DNA from: Planctomycetota bacterium
Lineage (GTDB): Bacteria; Planctomycetota; Planctomycetia; Isosphaerales; Isosphaeraceae
Direction of reading: 5' to 3'
NCBI GenBank assembly: GCA_021778575.1
Contig: JAJYCH010000196.1
Span: 1-7,823 of the forward strand
Length of the DNA stretch: 7,823 nucleotides
Of the stretch, positions 1 to 5,881 are shown one piece after another. The notes under the pieces are model-generated. The model was given only the letters and a program-made list of their open reading frames with translations, was not told where the DNA came from and ran no database searches. Position numbers and translations under genes: made by a program. Each line of letters starts with the position of its first letter. Position 1 is the stretch's first letter.

Positions 1-1309
1 ACCAGGGTGGAGGAGGAGAAACTGGAGGTCGGGTCGGCTTCTGCGGGCTTGAGCCCGAACCCCTTCCGGTTCCACTTCCCGTACCCGTACCCGTACCCGT
101 ACCCGTACCCGTGCCGGTTGTCCCTGTCCCGCTTCCGGTTGATCCGGTTCCGGTTCCGCTTCCGGTTGATCCGGTTCCGGTACCCGTACCGGTTCCGGTA
201 CCGGTTCCGGTTCCGGTGGTTCCCGATCCGGTTCCGGTCGTGGTTCCGGTGAGGTAGCCAATCAGAGCGGGAGCGTTGGGCGACCCCAGGCCGGTCACGG
301 TATCGTAGCCGACTTTGGCTCGCGAACCGGTTGTCACGTCGTAAAAGGCGGTGGAGGGTGCCGAGTAGAGTTCGGGAAGGGTTTGCGTGGCACCGTTGAG
401 GGTGCTCTTACCCTGAAGGGCAAGCCCCTGGTCGGCGATCGCGATCAAGCCGGCGAAGACCGGAGCGCCGAGGCTCGTGCCGCCGACCTGTGTTTGCGTT
501 CCTTGCGAGACGATCACCACTCCTGTGTTGGGATCGGCAACGATCGCCACGTCGGGCGAGCTCCGGAAATTCCCGGAAACCACGCCATTCTGGTAGCTCG
601 GTTTCGATTCGAGCTGGCTGACCGCTCCGCCCGAGCCGGACCAGGCGGACTGGCTCGCGATCGCTCCGGTCGAGGTGACCGTCAGGGTCGTCCCGCCGAC
701 TCCGACCACGTTGGGCGAGACCGCCGGCCACTCGGCCCCGGCGCCGCTATCTCCGGCCGAGGCCACATAGGTTATGCCAATATGACCGGCGGGGGTGGTG
801 AAGACACTGTCGTAGCTGGTCTCGCCGACGAATTCGGAGGTTCCCCAGCTCATCGAGACGACGGAGACCGCCGCCATCGACTTGGCGGCTTGAACGGCGT
901 TGATCAGGTCGGTCGTGCTGGCCGACTTCGCCTCGATCAGGACGATCTTCGCTCCCGGAGCCGCGGCGTGAGCCATCTCGACATCGAGAGCGGTTTCCAT
1001 CGCCCAGCCGGAATTGGTCGAGGAACCGGCCAGGTTATCCACCGACAAGGTCAGGCTGGGAAGTCCGTACTTCGTGTCGAACGCGTTCAGATCGGACTGG
1101 ATCGTCGGGTCGTTGTAGGCGTCGATGATCGCGATGGTCTGTCCCGCGCCGGTCCCGTTGACAGTGGTCCCGGACGAGTTGAAGGTGACCGCGTTCAACC
1201 CGTAGGCTGAATTAATCTGGGCGGGAGTCAAGGCGACCGTTGACAGAACCAGTCGCTGGTCGAGAATTTCCAGACAAGGACGAACAGCAAGGCGGCTACG
1301 CCGTCTCAT
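1..1309 (-). CDS. Sedolisin-family (S53) secreted serine-carboxyl protease, C-terminus outside window
   Basis: This is an endopeptidase of the sedolisin/kumamolisin family (subtilisin fold, Glu-Asp-Ser catalysis), presumably extracellular. The frame is open from ATG 1309 to the window edge (436 codons, no stop). The catalytic triad is visible: E105 and D109 in METALDVE, and S279 in GGTSLGAP. The oxyanion aspartate is D187 in SAGDSG. A calcium-site-like tail follows (FYDVTTG at 322-328, GYDTVTGLG at 334-342). The catalytic domain covers about residues 26-353 and residues 354-436 are a Gly-Thr/Ser linker. The N-terminus ([20 protein letters not shown], then VLS) is the short basic LE-x-LD-x-RL motif of planctomycete surface proteins, not a classical signal peptide. 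The roughly 180-residue prodomain usual in this family is missing. No in-frame ATG, GTG or TTG lies between 1309 and the upstream stop at 1421-1423, which supports this start; the ribosome site is weak (GGAG about 10 nt upstream). The family call is firm; substrate and C-terminal domains are unknown. Confidence 0.9.
   Translation of the reverse strand, partial: MRRRSRLAVRPCLEILDQRLVLSTVALTPAQINSAYGLNAVTFNSSGTTVNGTGAGQTIAIIDAYNDPTIQSDLNAFDTKYGLPSLTLSVDNLAGSSTNSGWAMETALDVEMAHAAAPGAKIVLIEAKSASTTDLINAVQAAKSMAAVSVVSMSWGTSEFVGETSYDSVFTTPAGHIGITYVASAGDSGAGAEWPAVSPNVVGVGGTTLTVTSTGAIASQSAWSGSGGAVSQLESKPSYQNGVVSGNFRSSPDVAIVADPNTGVVIVSQGTQTQVGGTSLGAPVFAGLIAIADQGLALQGKSTLNGATQTLPELYSAPSTAFYDVTTGSRAKVGYDTVTGLGSPNAPALIGYLTGTTTGTGSGTTGTGTGTGTGTGTGTGSTGSGTGTGSTGSGTGTTGTGTGTGTGTGTGSGTGRGSGSSPQKPTRPPVSPPPPW
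62..250 (-). repeat. Hexanucleotide tandem repeat coding a Gly-Thr/Gly-Ser linker
   Basis: A low-complexity tract of 6-mers lies in frame with the protease gene. Five perfect copies of GTACCC occupy 81-110 on the plus strand. Degenerate GGTTCC/GGTACC/GATCCG units run on to about 250. Read on the minus strand this gives alternating Gly-Thr with scattered Gly-Ser for about 60 residues, starting directly after the catalytic domain (last structured residues [11 protein letters not shown]). It is probably a flexible or O-glycosylated spacer between the protease and a further module. The period of six keeps the frame when copy number changes, so length variation between strains is expected. Confidence 0.85.
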
Positions 1310-1452
1310 GGGGGCTCGTCTCCGAAGGTGTGTTTCTGGGTGTTCGACGAGTTTGGTCGACTTCGCTACTCCAAAGAGAGCACGAAGAACAGACCTTGGC
1401 CGGGAGGAATCTAAAATTCCTCACCAACGCGATTTATCGCAAGGGAACGCGC

Positions 1453-1469
1453 GTCTCGAGAATCGAGAC
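1453..1469. repeat. Perfect 7-bp inverted repeat (GTCTCGA-gaa-TCGAGAC)
   Basis: Two 7-bp arms are separated by three bases, about 145 nt upstream of the protease start codon. It could be a hairpin in the protease leader or a dimeric repressor site. No T-tract follows on either strand, so a terminator is unlikely. Confidence 0.5.
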
Positions 1470-1569
1470 ACGGATCATTTGACGTGGGGGGTAGCGGGGA
1501 GACTGCGGTTGGTCGAGAACAACCAGTCTGGCCTAGTAAAAATCTAGCCGATCCAGAACGGTAAGAGAA

Positions 1570-1620
1570 CAGGATCGTCACAATTCCGTGGTTTTTTCGC
1601 GACGGAACGATGCGATCCTG
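1570..1620 (-). terminator. Long imperfect hairpin downstream of the TIM-barrel gene (possible terminator)
   Basis: The outer arms CAGGATCG (1570-1577) and CGATCCTG (1613-1620) pair perfectly. The inner arms TTCCGT (1584-1589) and ACGGAA (1602-1607) also pair perfectly, separated from the outer arms by an unequal internal loop (6 against 5 nt). It lies 80-130 nt past the stop of the minus-strand isomerase-like gene. No U-run follows the stem on the minus strand, so intrinsic termination is uncertain. A leader structure or a protein-binding site are alternatives. Confidence 0.35.
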
Positions 1621-1642
1621 CCGGATTTGACGAAAACTTGAC

Positions 1643-1683
1643 CGATCGGCAACTCACGATCTCTTTGAGCGGGTCGCCGATCG
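1643..1683 (-). terminator. Weak candidate terminator of the TIM-barrel gene
   Basis: An 8-bp perfect inverted repeat, CGATCGGC (1643-1650) and GCCGATCG (1676-1683), begins 17 nt after the isomerase-like stop codon. On the minus strand a short TTTT run follows the stem after a few bases. The 25-nt loop is long, and CGATCG is self-palindromic and so frequent in this GC-rich DNA; the call is weak. Confidence 0.25.
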
Positions 1684-1699
1684 CGTCGATGGTTGCGAT

Positions 1700-2650
1700 T
1701 CAGCCGACGTAATTCGAGCCCCGGAGCTTTTCCAGGAGCTTCTTGGTCGCGATGATCCCGTCGTGTTCGGACATGACGCTGCCTTCGTATTCGATCCCGA
1801 CGTAGCCTTTGTAACCGGCGTCGGTGACGATCTTCATGATCCGGGCGAAGTCGAGATGAGACTCGGTCCCGTCGGGATTGAAGTCATGGCTCTTGGCCGA
1901 AACCCCATGAGCGTAAGGCATCATCCGGGCGATGGCGTCGTAAACATCGATCGAGTAGACGCCTCGGCGGGTCTTGGGGAAGTTGCCAAAGTCGGGCAAG
2001 GTTCCGAACCGGGGGTTGTTCACCTTCTTCATCAGGGCGACCAGGGCGTCGGGGTCGCTCGACGGTCCGCCGTGATTCTCGCAGATGATGCTGATCTTGT
2101 TCTGGGCGCCGTACTCGGTCAACTTCGAGCAAGCTTCGGCGATGGTCTCGACGTCGGTCGGGCTATAGTTCGACCCGGTGTTGATCCGGATCGCGTGGCA
2201 ACCGAGTTCGACCGCGGCGTCGACCCAGGTCTTGTGGTTGTCGATGGCCTTGGTCCGCTGGGCTTTGTCGGCCGAGCTGAGGTCTCCCTCGCCATCGATC
2301 ATGATCAGGACGCAGGTGACGCCGTGGTCGTTGGCTCGCTTCTTCAGCTCTTTGAGATAAGTCGAGTCGTGTGCCTTGTCTTTGAAGAACTGATTGACGA
2401 ACTCGACGGCTTCGATCCCGTACTTCTCGCGAGCGATCCCGGGGAAGTCCAGGTTCGTGATCTCCTTCTTCTGCAACGACTGGTGCAGCGACCACTCGGC
2501 CAGCGAGATCTTGAAGTCGCCGATTTTCCCCGCCGCCGGCTTGCCGCTGACCTCGTCGGCGAAGCTCGAACGAAGTCCCAGACCCAGGGCCGAAGCCCCG
2601 GCGACGACCCCTCGAAGAAAACGGCGACGGTCGAACGACGAGTGGATCAT
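1700..2650 (-). CDS. Tat-exported TIM-barrel protein, sugar phosphate isomerase/epimerase-like
   Basis: This is a 316-residue protein of the xylose isomerase-like TIM-barrel/AP-endonuclease-2 superfamily, usual full length for exported planctomycete members. The N-terminus has a twin-arginine signal: DRRRFLRG at residues 7-14, a hydrophobic stretch (VVAGASALGLGL), and a likely cleavage after SFA (residue 31). Barrel metal and substrate residues can be placed by analogy: E83 (VEFV), E191 and H193 (ICENHGG), D220 (LPDFGNF), H248 (YAHG) and E287 (VGIEYEG). I infer a periplasmic, divalent-metal-dependent isomerase, epimerase or keto-sugar enzyme; the substrate cannot be read. An in-frame ATG at 2665 would add MEFVV but has no Shine-Dalgarno, whereas ATG 2650 has GGAG nine bases upstream, so I prefer 2650. 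It has its own promoter and is probably monocistronic. Confidence 0.88.
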   Translation of the reverse strand: MIHSSFDRRRFLRGVVAGASALGLGLRSSFADEVSGKPAAGKIGDFKISLAEWSLHQSLQKKEITNLDFPGIAREKYGIEAVEFVNQFFKDKAHDSTYLKELKKRANDHGVTCVLIMIDGEGDLSSADKAQRTKAIDNHKTWVDAAVELGCHAIRINTGSNYSPTDVETIAEACSKLTEYGAQNKISIICENHGGPSSDPDALVALMKKVNNPRFGTLPDFGNFPKTRRGVYSIDVYDAIARMMPYAHGVSAKSHDFNPDGTESHLDFARIMKIVTDAGYKGYVGIEYEGSVMSEHDGIIATKKLLEKLRGSNYVG

Positions 2651-2659
2651 GACGACGAA

Positions 2660-2663
2660 CTCC
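2660..2663 (-). promoter_or_regulatory. Ribosome binding site choosing the start at 2650
   Basis: GGAG on the minus strand lies nine bases before ATG 2650. It overlaps the alternative ATG at 2665, which itself has no purine-rich sequence ahead of it. This favours the shorter protein, which places the Tat motif near the N-terminus. Confidence 0.55.
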
Positions 2664-2710
2664 ATGACGACTTTGGCGAAGATCGGGAAAGTTGGCGAGC
2701 GGGACGACCC

Positions 2711-2739
2711 AATTTAAAGGCGACGTCACGGACGGTCAA
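2711..2739 (-). promoter_or_regulatory. Sigma70-type promoter of the TIM-barrel gene
   Basis: On the minus strand TTGACC (2739-2734) and TAAATT (2716-2711) are separated by exactly 17 bases. Each hexamer differs from consensus at one (-35) or two (-10) positions. Transcription would start near 2704, giving a leader of about 55 nt to the preferred start. It lies past the stop of the upstream methyltransferase gene, so the isomerase-like gene can be transcribed on its own. Confidence 0.65.
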
Positions 2740-2791
2740 CCGGCTGGTCAAGCGGGGCGGCTGATCGCTCCTGGTCATCGAGGTGGAGAGG

Positions 2792-3493
2792 TCAGATTCC
2801 CGCCGAACGACTTGCCAGGGGACGCCAGACCCGGTGGATCGTCCCTCGGATCGGTCCCAGTTCGTCGGAATGGGCCTCGGCCGGGACGGCTTCGGTGGCA
2901 AGCCCCAGCGCTTTGACCGCGTCGCCGAATCCGGCCGCGACCGAGCGGTTGGGGTCGGTGATCAAGGCCAGGCCGTCGGGATCGAGGAGGCCGGCGATCA
3001 CCCCCGCGACCAGCGGGATCAGCCGCTTTTCGTAAGTGACGTCGGCCCCGAGGATCAGCGGATACCGCTCGACCGGCAAGGTCCGCCAGTCGAGCAGTCC
3101 CGTCGACGCTCGGTTGGGTTCGAATTGGTTGGCTTGCAGGCTCGCCTCGACGAACCGGAGCGGTGTCAGGTCGTGATCGGTAAAATGAACGTGTAAACCG
3201 AGCGAGACCGCCACGAGTCCGGAAAGACCCAGTCCGCAACCGATCTCCAGCGCCCTCGTCCCCGGCTCGTAGGCACCCGCCACCAGTGCCTCTCCCAGCA
3301 AGAACGCGCCAGGCCAGAGATAGGCCCAGTAGGGCATGTAATCTTCGTCTTCATTCCAGGCGACGACTTCCGGGTCATCCAGGAGCCGGTCGGGCTCGAC
3401 CGGTTTGACCAGGCGGAGGGTCCGACCGGCCACTCGGACCGAAACTTCGGCGACCGGTCCGGTGTAAGGACTTTCGACACGACTCGGTTTCAT
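2792..3493 (-). CDS. Class I SAM-dependent methyltransferase, METTL21/Methyltransf_16-like
   Basis: The 233-residue product is a soluble seven-beta-strand methyltransferase. The SAM-binding motif I is ALEIGCGLGLSG (about residues 81-92), and the acidic residue after strand 2 is in FTDHD (about 104-108). ADVTYE (about 150-155) matches the D-x-x-Y signature of the METTL21/nicotinamide N-methyltransferase-like family. MPYWAYLWPGAFLLGEAL (53-70) matches the conserved tryptophan-rich segment before motif I of that family. A protein lysine or small-molecule amine substrate is a family-level guess. A GTG at 3526 would add 11 residues, but that segment falls in a dispersed intergenic repeat and has no ribosome site, so ATG 3493 is preferred. 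It is divergent from the iron permease gene across about 145 bp; no functional link is evident. Confidence 0.85.
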   Translation of the reverse strand: MKPSRVESPYTGPVAEVSVRVAGRTLRLVKPVEPDRLLDDPEVVAWNEDEDYMPYWAYLWPGAFLLGEALVAGAYEPGTRALEIGCGLGLSGLVAVSLGLHVHFTDHDLTPLRFVEASLQANQFEPNRASTGLLDWRTLPVERYPLILGADVTYEKRLIPLVAGVIAGLLDPDGLALITDPNRSVAAGFGDAVKALGLATEAVPAEAHSDELGPIRGTIHRVWRPLASRSAGI

Positions 3494-3510
3494 GACTTGC
3501 CCGTTCCGAA

Positions 3511-3533
3511 GAATCCACGAAAGCACGAAGAAC
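3511..3533. repeat. Short dispersed intergenic repeat, copy 2 (copy 1 at about 1371-1390)
   Basis: AGCACGAAGAAC occurs at 3522-3533 and again at 1379-1390, each time upstream of a minus-strand gene (about 30 and 70 nt before the ATG) and in the same orientation. The bases ahead of it are also similar (TCCACGAA here, TCCAAAGAG there). The internal ACGAA period resembles short repeats often seen between genes in planctomycetes and other large genomes. Confidence 0.35.
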
Positions 3534-3537
3534 CTGG

Positions 3538-3566
3538 TTGACGGTCGCTCCGGCCAGGGATAGAAT
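3538..3566 (+). promoter_or_regulatory. Sigma70-type promoter of the iron-uptake genes
   Basis: TTGACG (3538-3543) and TAGAAT (3561-3566) are separated by exactly 17 bases, each one mismatch from consensus. Transcription would begin near 3573, giving a leader of about 65-77 nt before the permease start. The predicted start coincides with the left edge of the 19-bp palindrome. Confidence 0.7.
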
Positions 3567-3572
3567 TTAGCT

Positions 3573-3591
3573 ATTGAGATTGAATCTCAAT
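3573..3591. promoter_or_regulatory. Fur-box-like operator, perfect 19-bp palindrome
   Basis: ATTGAGATT-G-AATCTCAAT is a perfect 9-1-9 inverted repeat. Its core TGAGATT-G-AATCTCA has the 7-1-7 design of the Fur consensus TGATAAT-N-ATTATCA and agrees with it at five of seven positions in each half. It begins six bases after the -10 hexamer, so a bound dimer would cover the start point and repress. The gene behind it is an iron permease, which fits iron-dependent repression by Fur. Another metal-sensing regulator is possible. Confidence 0.65.
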
Positions 3592-3637
3592 TGATCGAAG
3601 CCCCGCCTCAACCTGCCCCAAGAGATCTTCGACCCCG

Positions 3638-5827
3638 ATGGAACGCTACATGTCGCGATCCCTGGTGATGGTCGGCTTACTGCTCCTGGCCCCATCGTCG
3701 GTCTCGGCCGGCGAGGTCAAGGGGCGTGTGGAGATGCCCGACACCTGTTCGCCGAGCGTGAGCCCGGCCGTGGTGAGCCTTGAACCCGTCGAACCCGGCG
3801 CCGTCGTTCCGGTTCGCTCCGGCCCGGCCTCGATCGCCCTGAAGATCAACCAGCATGGGCTTCAGTTCGAGCCCAGGGTCGCGGCGGTCCAGGCGGGCCA
3901 GACGATCCAGTTCACCAACCAGGATGCCGAGTCGCACAACGTCCATATCCTGAGCGACTACGCGTTCAATCAGAGCATGGCTCCCAACGTACCCGTCGAA
4001 TTCGTGCCTCGCAAGCCCGGGCTGATCCGCCTGGTCTGCGACATTCATAGCCACATGCGGGGTTACATCGTCGTCTCGGGCTCGCCCTGGGCCAAGGTCT
4101 GCAAGGGGGGCGGGACGTTCAAGTTCGTCGATGTCCCCCCCGGTCGCTACGTCCTGAACGCCTGGCACGAGATGGGCGAGCCGCTCCGTCGTGAGATCGA
4201 GATCAAGGATAACGAACCGGTTGACCTCGGGACGATCACGCTTCAGGGTTATCCGGTCGTCGCGGCCTCGAATGTCGCCGCTCCGGTTCGGGCCTGGCCC
4301 GAGGTGATCGACCGGATCAGCGTCTTGCTGGCCGAGTCTCGCGAGACGCTCAAGAAGCCCGGCGGGGTCGTCAAGGCCCGGAAACTGGCCGAGGATGCGT
4401 ACTGGGGCGAATTCGAGACGTCCGAGATGGAAACCGCCGTTCGTCGCCACCTTGGCTTCGAACGGGCCGGAACGATCGAAGGGCAGTTCCTCCAGTTCCG
4501 CTCGGCGATCAAGGCGGTCGCGGACGGTAAGTCGCCGGCCGGCGAACTGGGGTCGCGGTCGACGAAATTGATCCTCGACCTCGTCAAGGCGTCGAACGAC
4601 CTCAAGGCCGCGCGGATCTTCGACCGGCGCGACGTGAGCAAGGCGACGCAAAAGACCGAGGTCGTGGCCGTTCCGGGGGTTTCGGAACAAGCCACGCAGT
4701 TGAAGGCGCTCGCGGGTTCGTTCGCCACGGTTCAGGATCAGGCGGATCGCGGGATGTCGGCCGAAGCCGCCTCGCTGATGACCGACGCCTATTTCAGCGA
4801 TTTCGAGCCGCTCGAACGACTTCTCAACGTCCGTCGTCCCCAGGAAGTGGCTCCGCTCGAAGCGAAGTTCAACACGATCCGGGGCAAGATCGGATCGGGC
4901 TTGAAGGGGTCCGAGCTGGTGACCGATCTGGCTGGTTTGCAGTCGGACGTCAAGGCGGCTCTCGATCGTTGTGCCGATGTCTCGTTCAGCCTGGCGTTCT
5001 TCGCCTCGCTGATGACGATTCTTCGCGAAGGGGTCGAGGTCATCCTGCTTCTGACGATGCTGGTGGCCCTGGTTGCCAAGGCTGGACAGCCGAAGGCATT
5101 GGGGGCGATTCGCTGGGGGATTGGCGTGGCGGTCGTCGCGAGTCTCCTGACCGCGGTCGGCCTGAACCTGCTGGTCGCCTCGGCGCAGGGGCGGACCCGT
5201 GAGGTTGTCGAAGGGGCGGTCATGATGGCGGCGGCGGGGGTCCTGTTCTACGTCAGTTACTGGTTGATCTCGCAGACGCAGGCCAAGCGCTGGGCCGACT
5301 TCCTCAAGAGTCGGATCAGTGCCGGCGCGAAAGTCGGCGGACTCTGGACGCTGGGGCTGACGGCGTTCCTGGCGGTTTATCGCGAAGGGGCCGAGACGGC
5401 TCTCCTCTATCAGGCGATGATCTCGGGGCAGGGGGGATCGACCCCCGGCCTGGTCGGCCTGGCGGTGGGCCTGGCCGTCGGTCTGCTGGGTCTGGCGGCG
5501 ATCGCGGTCCTGATCCGCAAGACGAGCGTGAAACTGCCGCTCCGGCCGTTCTTCCAGGTGACCGGCTACATTCTCTTCGCGATGGCGGTGGTCTTCGCCG
5601 GTAACGGGGTCTACGAGCTGCAAAATGCCGCGTACATCAAGACGACTCCGCTGACCTGGCTCGGTTCGGGTCTCCCGGCGCTCGGTTTTCATCCCAACGT
5701 CCAGGCTCTCTCGATTCAAGGGCTCCTGATCCTGGGAGCGGTCCTCGCCTTCGTCTTGCCGGGTTCGCCCGCGAAGCCGGTGGCCAAGGTGGGCGTGCCG
5801 CCACCGACGGTGGGTGTCGGGGTTTGA
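3638..5827 (+). CDS. FTR1-family iron permease with fused N-terminal cupredoxin domain
   Basis: This 729-residue protein imports iron across the cytoplasmic membrane. A signal peptide (SLVMVGLLLLAPSSVSAG) ends near residue 24. Residues about 25-200 form a cupredoxin with a full type-1 copper set: H100 (SHNVH) and C134, H137, M140 (CDIHSHM), followed by a carboxypeptidase-regulatory-like segment (VPPGRYVLNAWHE). Residues about 245-445 are helical, with two copies of one unit starting DAYWGEFE (253) and DAYFSDFE (383). Residues about 450-715 hold some seven membrane segments with both FTR1 iron motifs, REGVE (463-467) and REGAE (582-586). FTR1 needs an oxidising partner in yeast (Fet3 multicopper oxidase) and works with the cupredoxin protein EfeO in EfeUOB; here the copper domain is on the same chain. 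A mononuclear type-1 site would transfer one electron, not reduce oxygen itself (inference). ATG 3650, with GGAA six bases before it, is an equally likely start. It heads the unit with the P19-like gene. Confidence 0.9.
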   Translation: MERYMSRSLVMVGLLLLAPSSVSAGEVKGRVEMPDTCSPSVSPAVVSLEPVEPGAVVPVRSGPASIALKINQHGLQFEPRVAAVQAGQTIQFTNQDAESHNVHILSDYAFNQSMAPNVPVEFVPRKPGLIRLVCDIHSHMRGYIVVSGSPWAKVCKGGGTFKFVDVPPGRYVLNAWHEMGEPLRREIEIKDNEPVDLGTITLQGYPVVAASNVAAPVRAWPEVIDRISVLLAESRETLKKPGGVVKARKLAEDAYWGEFETSEMETAVRRHLGFERAGTIEGQFLQFRSAIKAVADGKSPAGELGSRSTKLILDLVKASNDLKAARIFDRRDVSKATQKTEVVAVPGVSEQATQLKALAGSFATVQDQADRGMSAEAASLMTDAYFSDFEPLERLLNVRRPQEVAPLEAKFNTIRGKIGSGLKGSELVTDLAGLQSDVKAALDRCADVSFSLAFFASLMTILREGVEVILLLTMLVALVAKAGQPKALGAIRWGIGVAVVASLLTAVGLNLLVASAQGRTREVVEGAVMMAAAGVLFYVSYWLISQTQAKRWADFLKSRISAGAKVGGLWTLGLTAFLAVYREGAETALLYQAMISGQGGSTPGLVGLAVGLAVGLLGLAAIAVLIRKTSVKLPLRPFFQVTGYILFAMAVVFAGNGVYELQNAAYIKTTPLTWLGSGLPALGFHPNVQALSIQGLLILGAVLAFVLPGSPAKPVAKVGVPPPTVGVGV

Positions 5828-5867
5828 TCGAGTGCGGTTGGGTTCGTTTTTTCCGGTCGGTCGTTGC

Positions 5868-5874
5868 GAGGGAG
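5868..5874 (+). promoter_or_regulatory. Strong ribosome binding site of the P19-like gene
   Basis: GAGGGAG ends seven bases before ATG 5882. It fixes the start and allows independent translation after the 54-nt gap behind the permease stop, which fits co-transcription from the iron-regulated promoter. Confidence 0.65.
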
Positions 5875-5881
5875 TTGAGTC

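Larger units (their letters stand above)
1310..1699. other. Intergenic region with clustered inverted repeats, no convincing gene
   Basis: This stretch separates the stop of the TIM-barrel gene from the start of the protease gene, both on the minus strand. Open frames here lack recognisable protein features or a good ribosome site. It holds these inverted repeats: GAGGAAT/ATTCCTC (1404-1410 and 1416-1422), GCGAT/ATCGC (1429-1440), GTCTCGA/TCGAGAC (1453-1459 and 1463-1469), a long imperfect one at 1570-1620, and CGATCGGC/GCCGATCG (1643-1650 and 1676-1683). It should contain the 3' end of the isomerase-like transcript and the promoter and leader of the protease. I found no promoter hexamer pair on the minus strand that I would defend. 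Confidence 0.6.

Noticed and set aside
81..110. CRISPR-like array from the GTACCC repeats
   Set aside because: The unit is only six bases with no spacers and keeps the protease reading frame.
7..252. Plus-strand PYPYPY/RFRFR-rich peptide
   Set aside because: It is the complement of the Gly-Thr linker-coding hexamer repeat, not a gene.
383..1210. Plus-strand open frame of 275 codons opposite the protease
   Set aside because: The minus strand carries the complete S53 catalytic set over the same bases.
1..1309. Subtilisin (S8) family for the protease
   Set aside because: The triad is ETALD plus GGTS with an SAGDSG oxyanion loop, which is the S53 arrangement; no S8 histidine motif (HGTxVAG) is present.
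1240..1547. Two overlapping plus-strand frames of about 80 codons between protease and isomerase-like genes
   Set aside because: They begin inside the protease coding sequence or over its start codon, have no ribosome site, no domain and ordinary intergenic composition.
1763..2764. Plus-strand open frame of 333 codons opposite the TIM-barrel gene
   Set aside because: The opposite strand has a Tat signal, metal residues, promoter and ribosome site; this frame has none of these.
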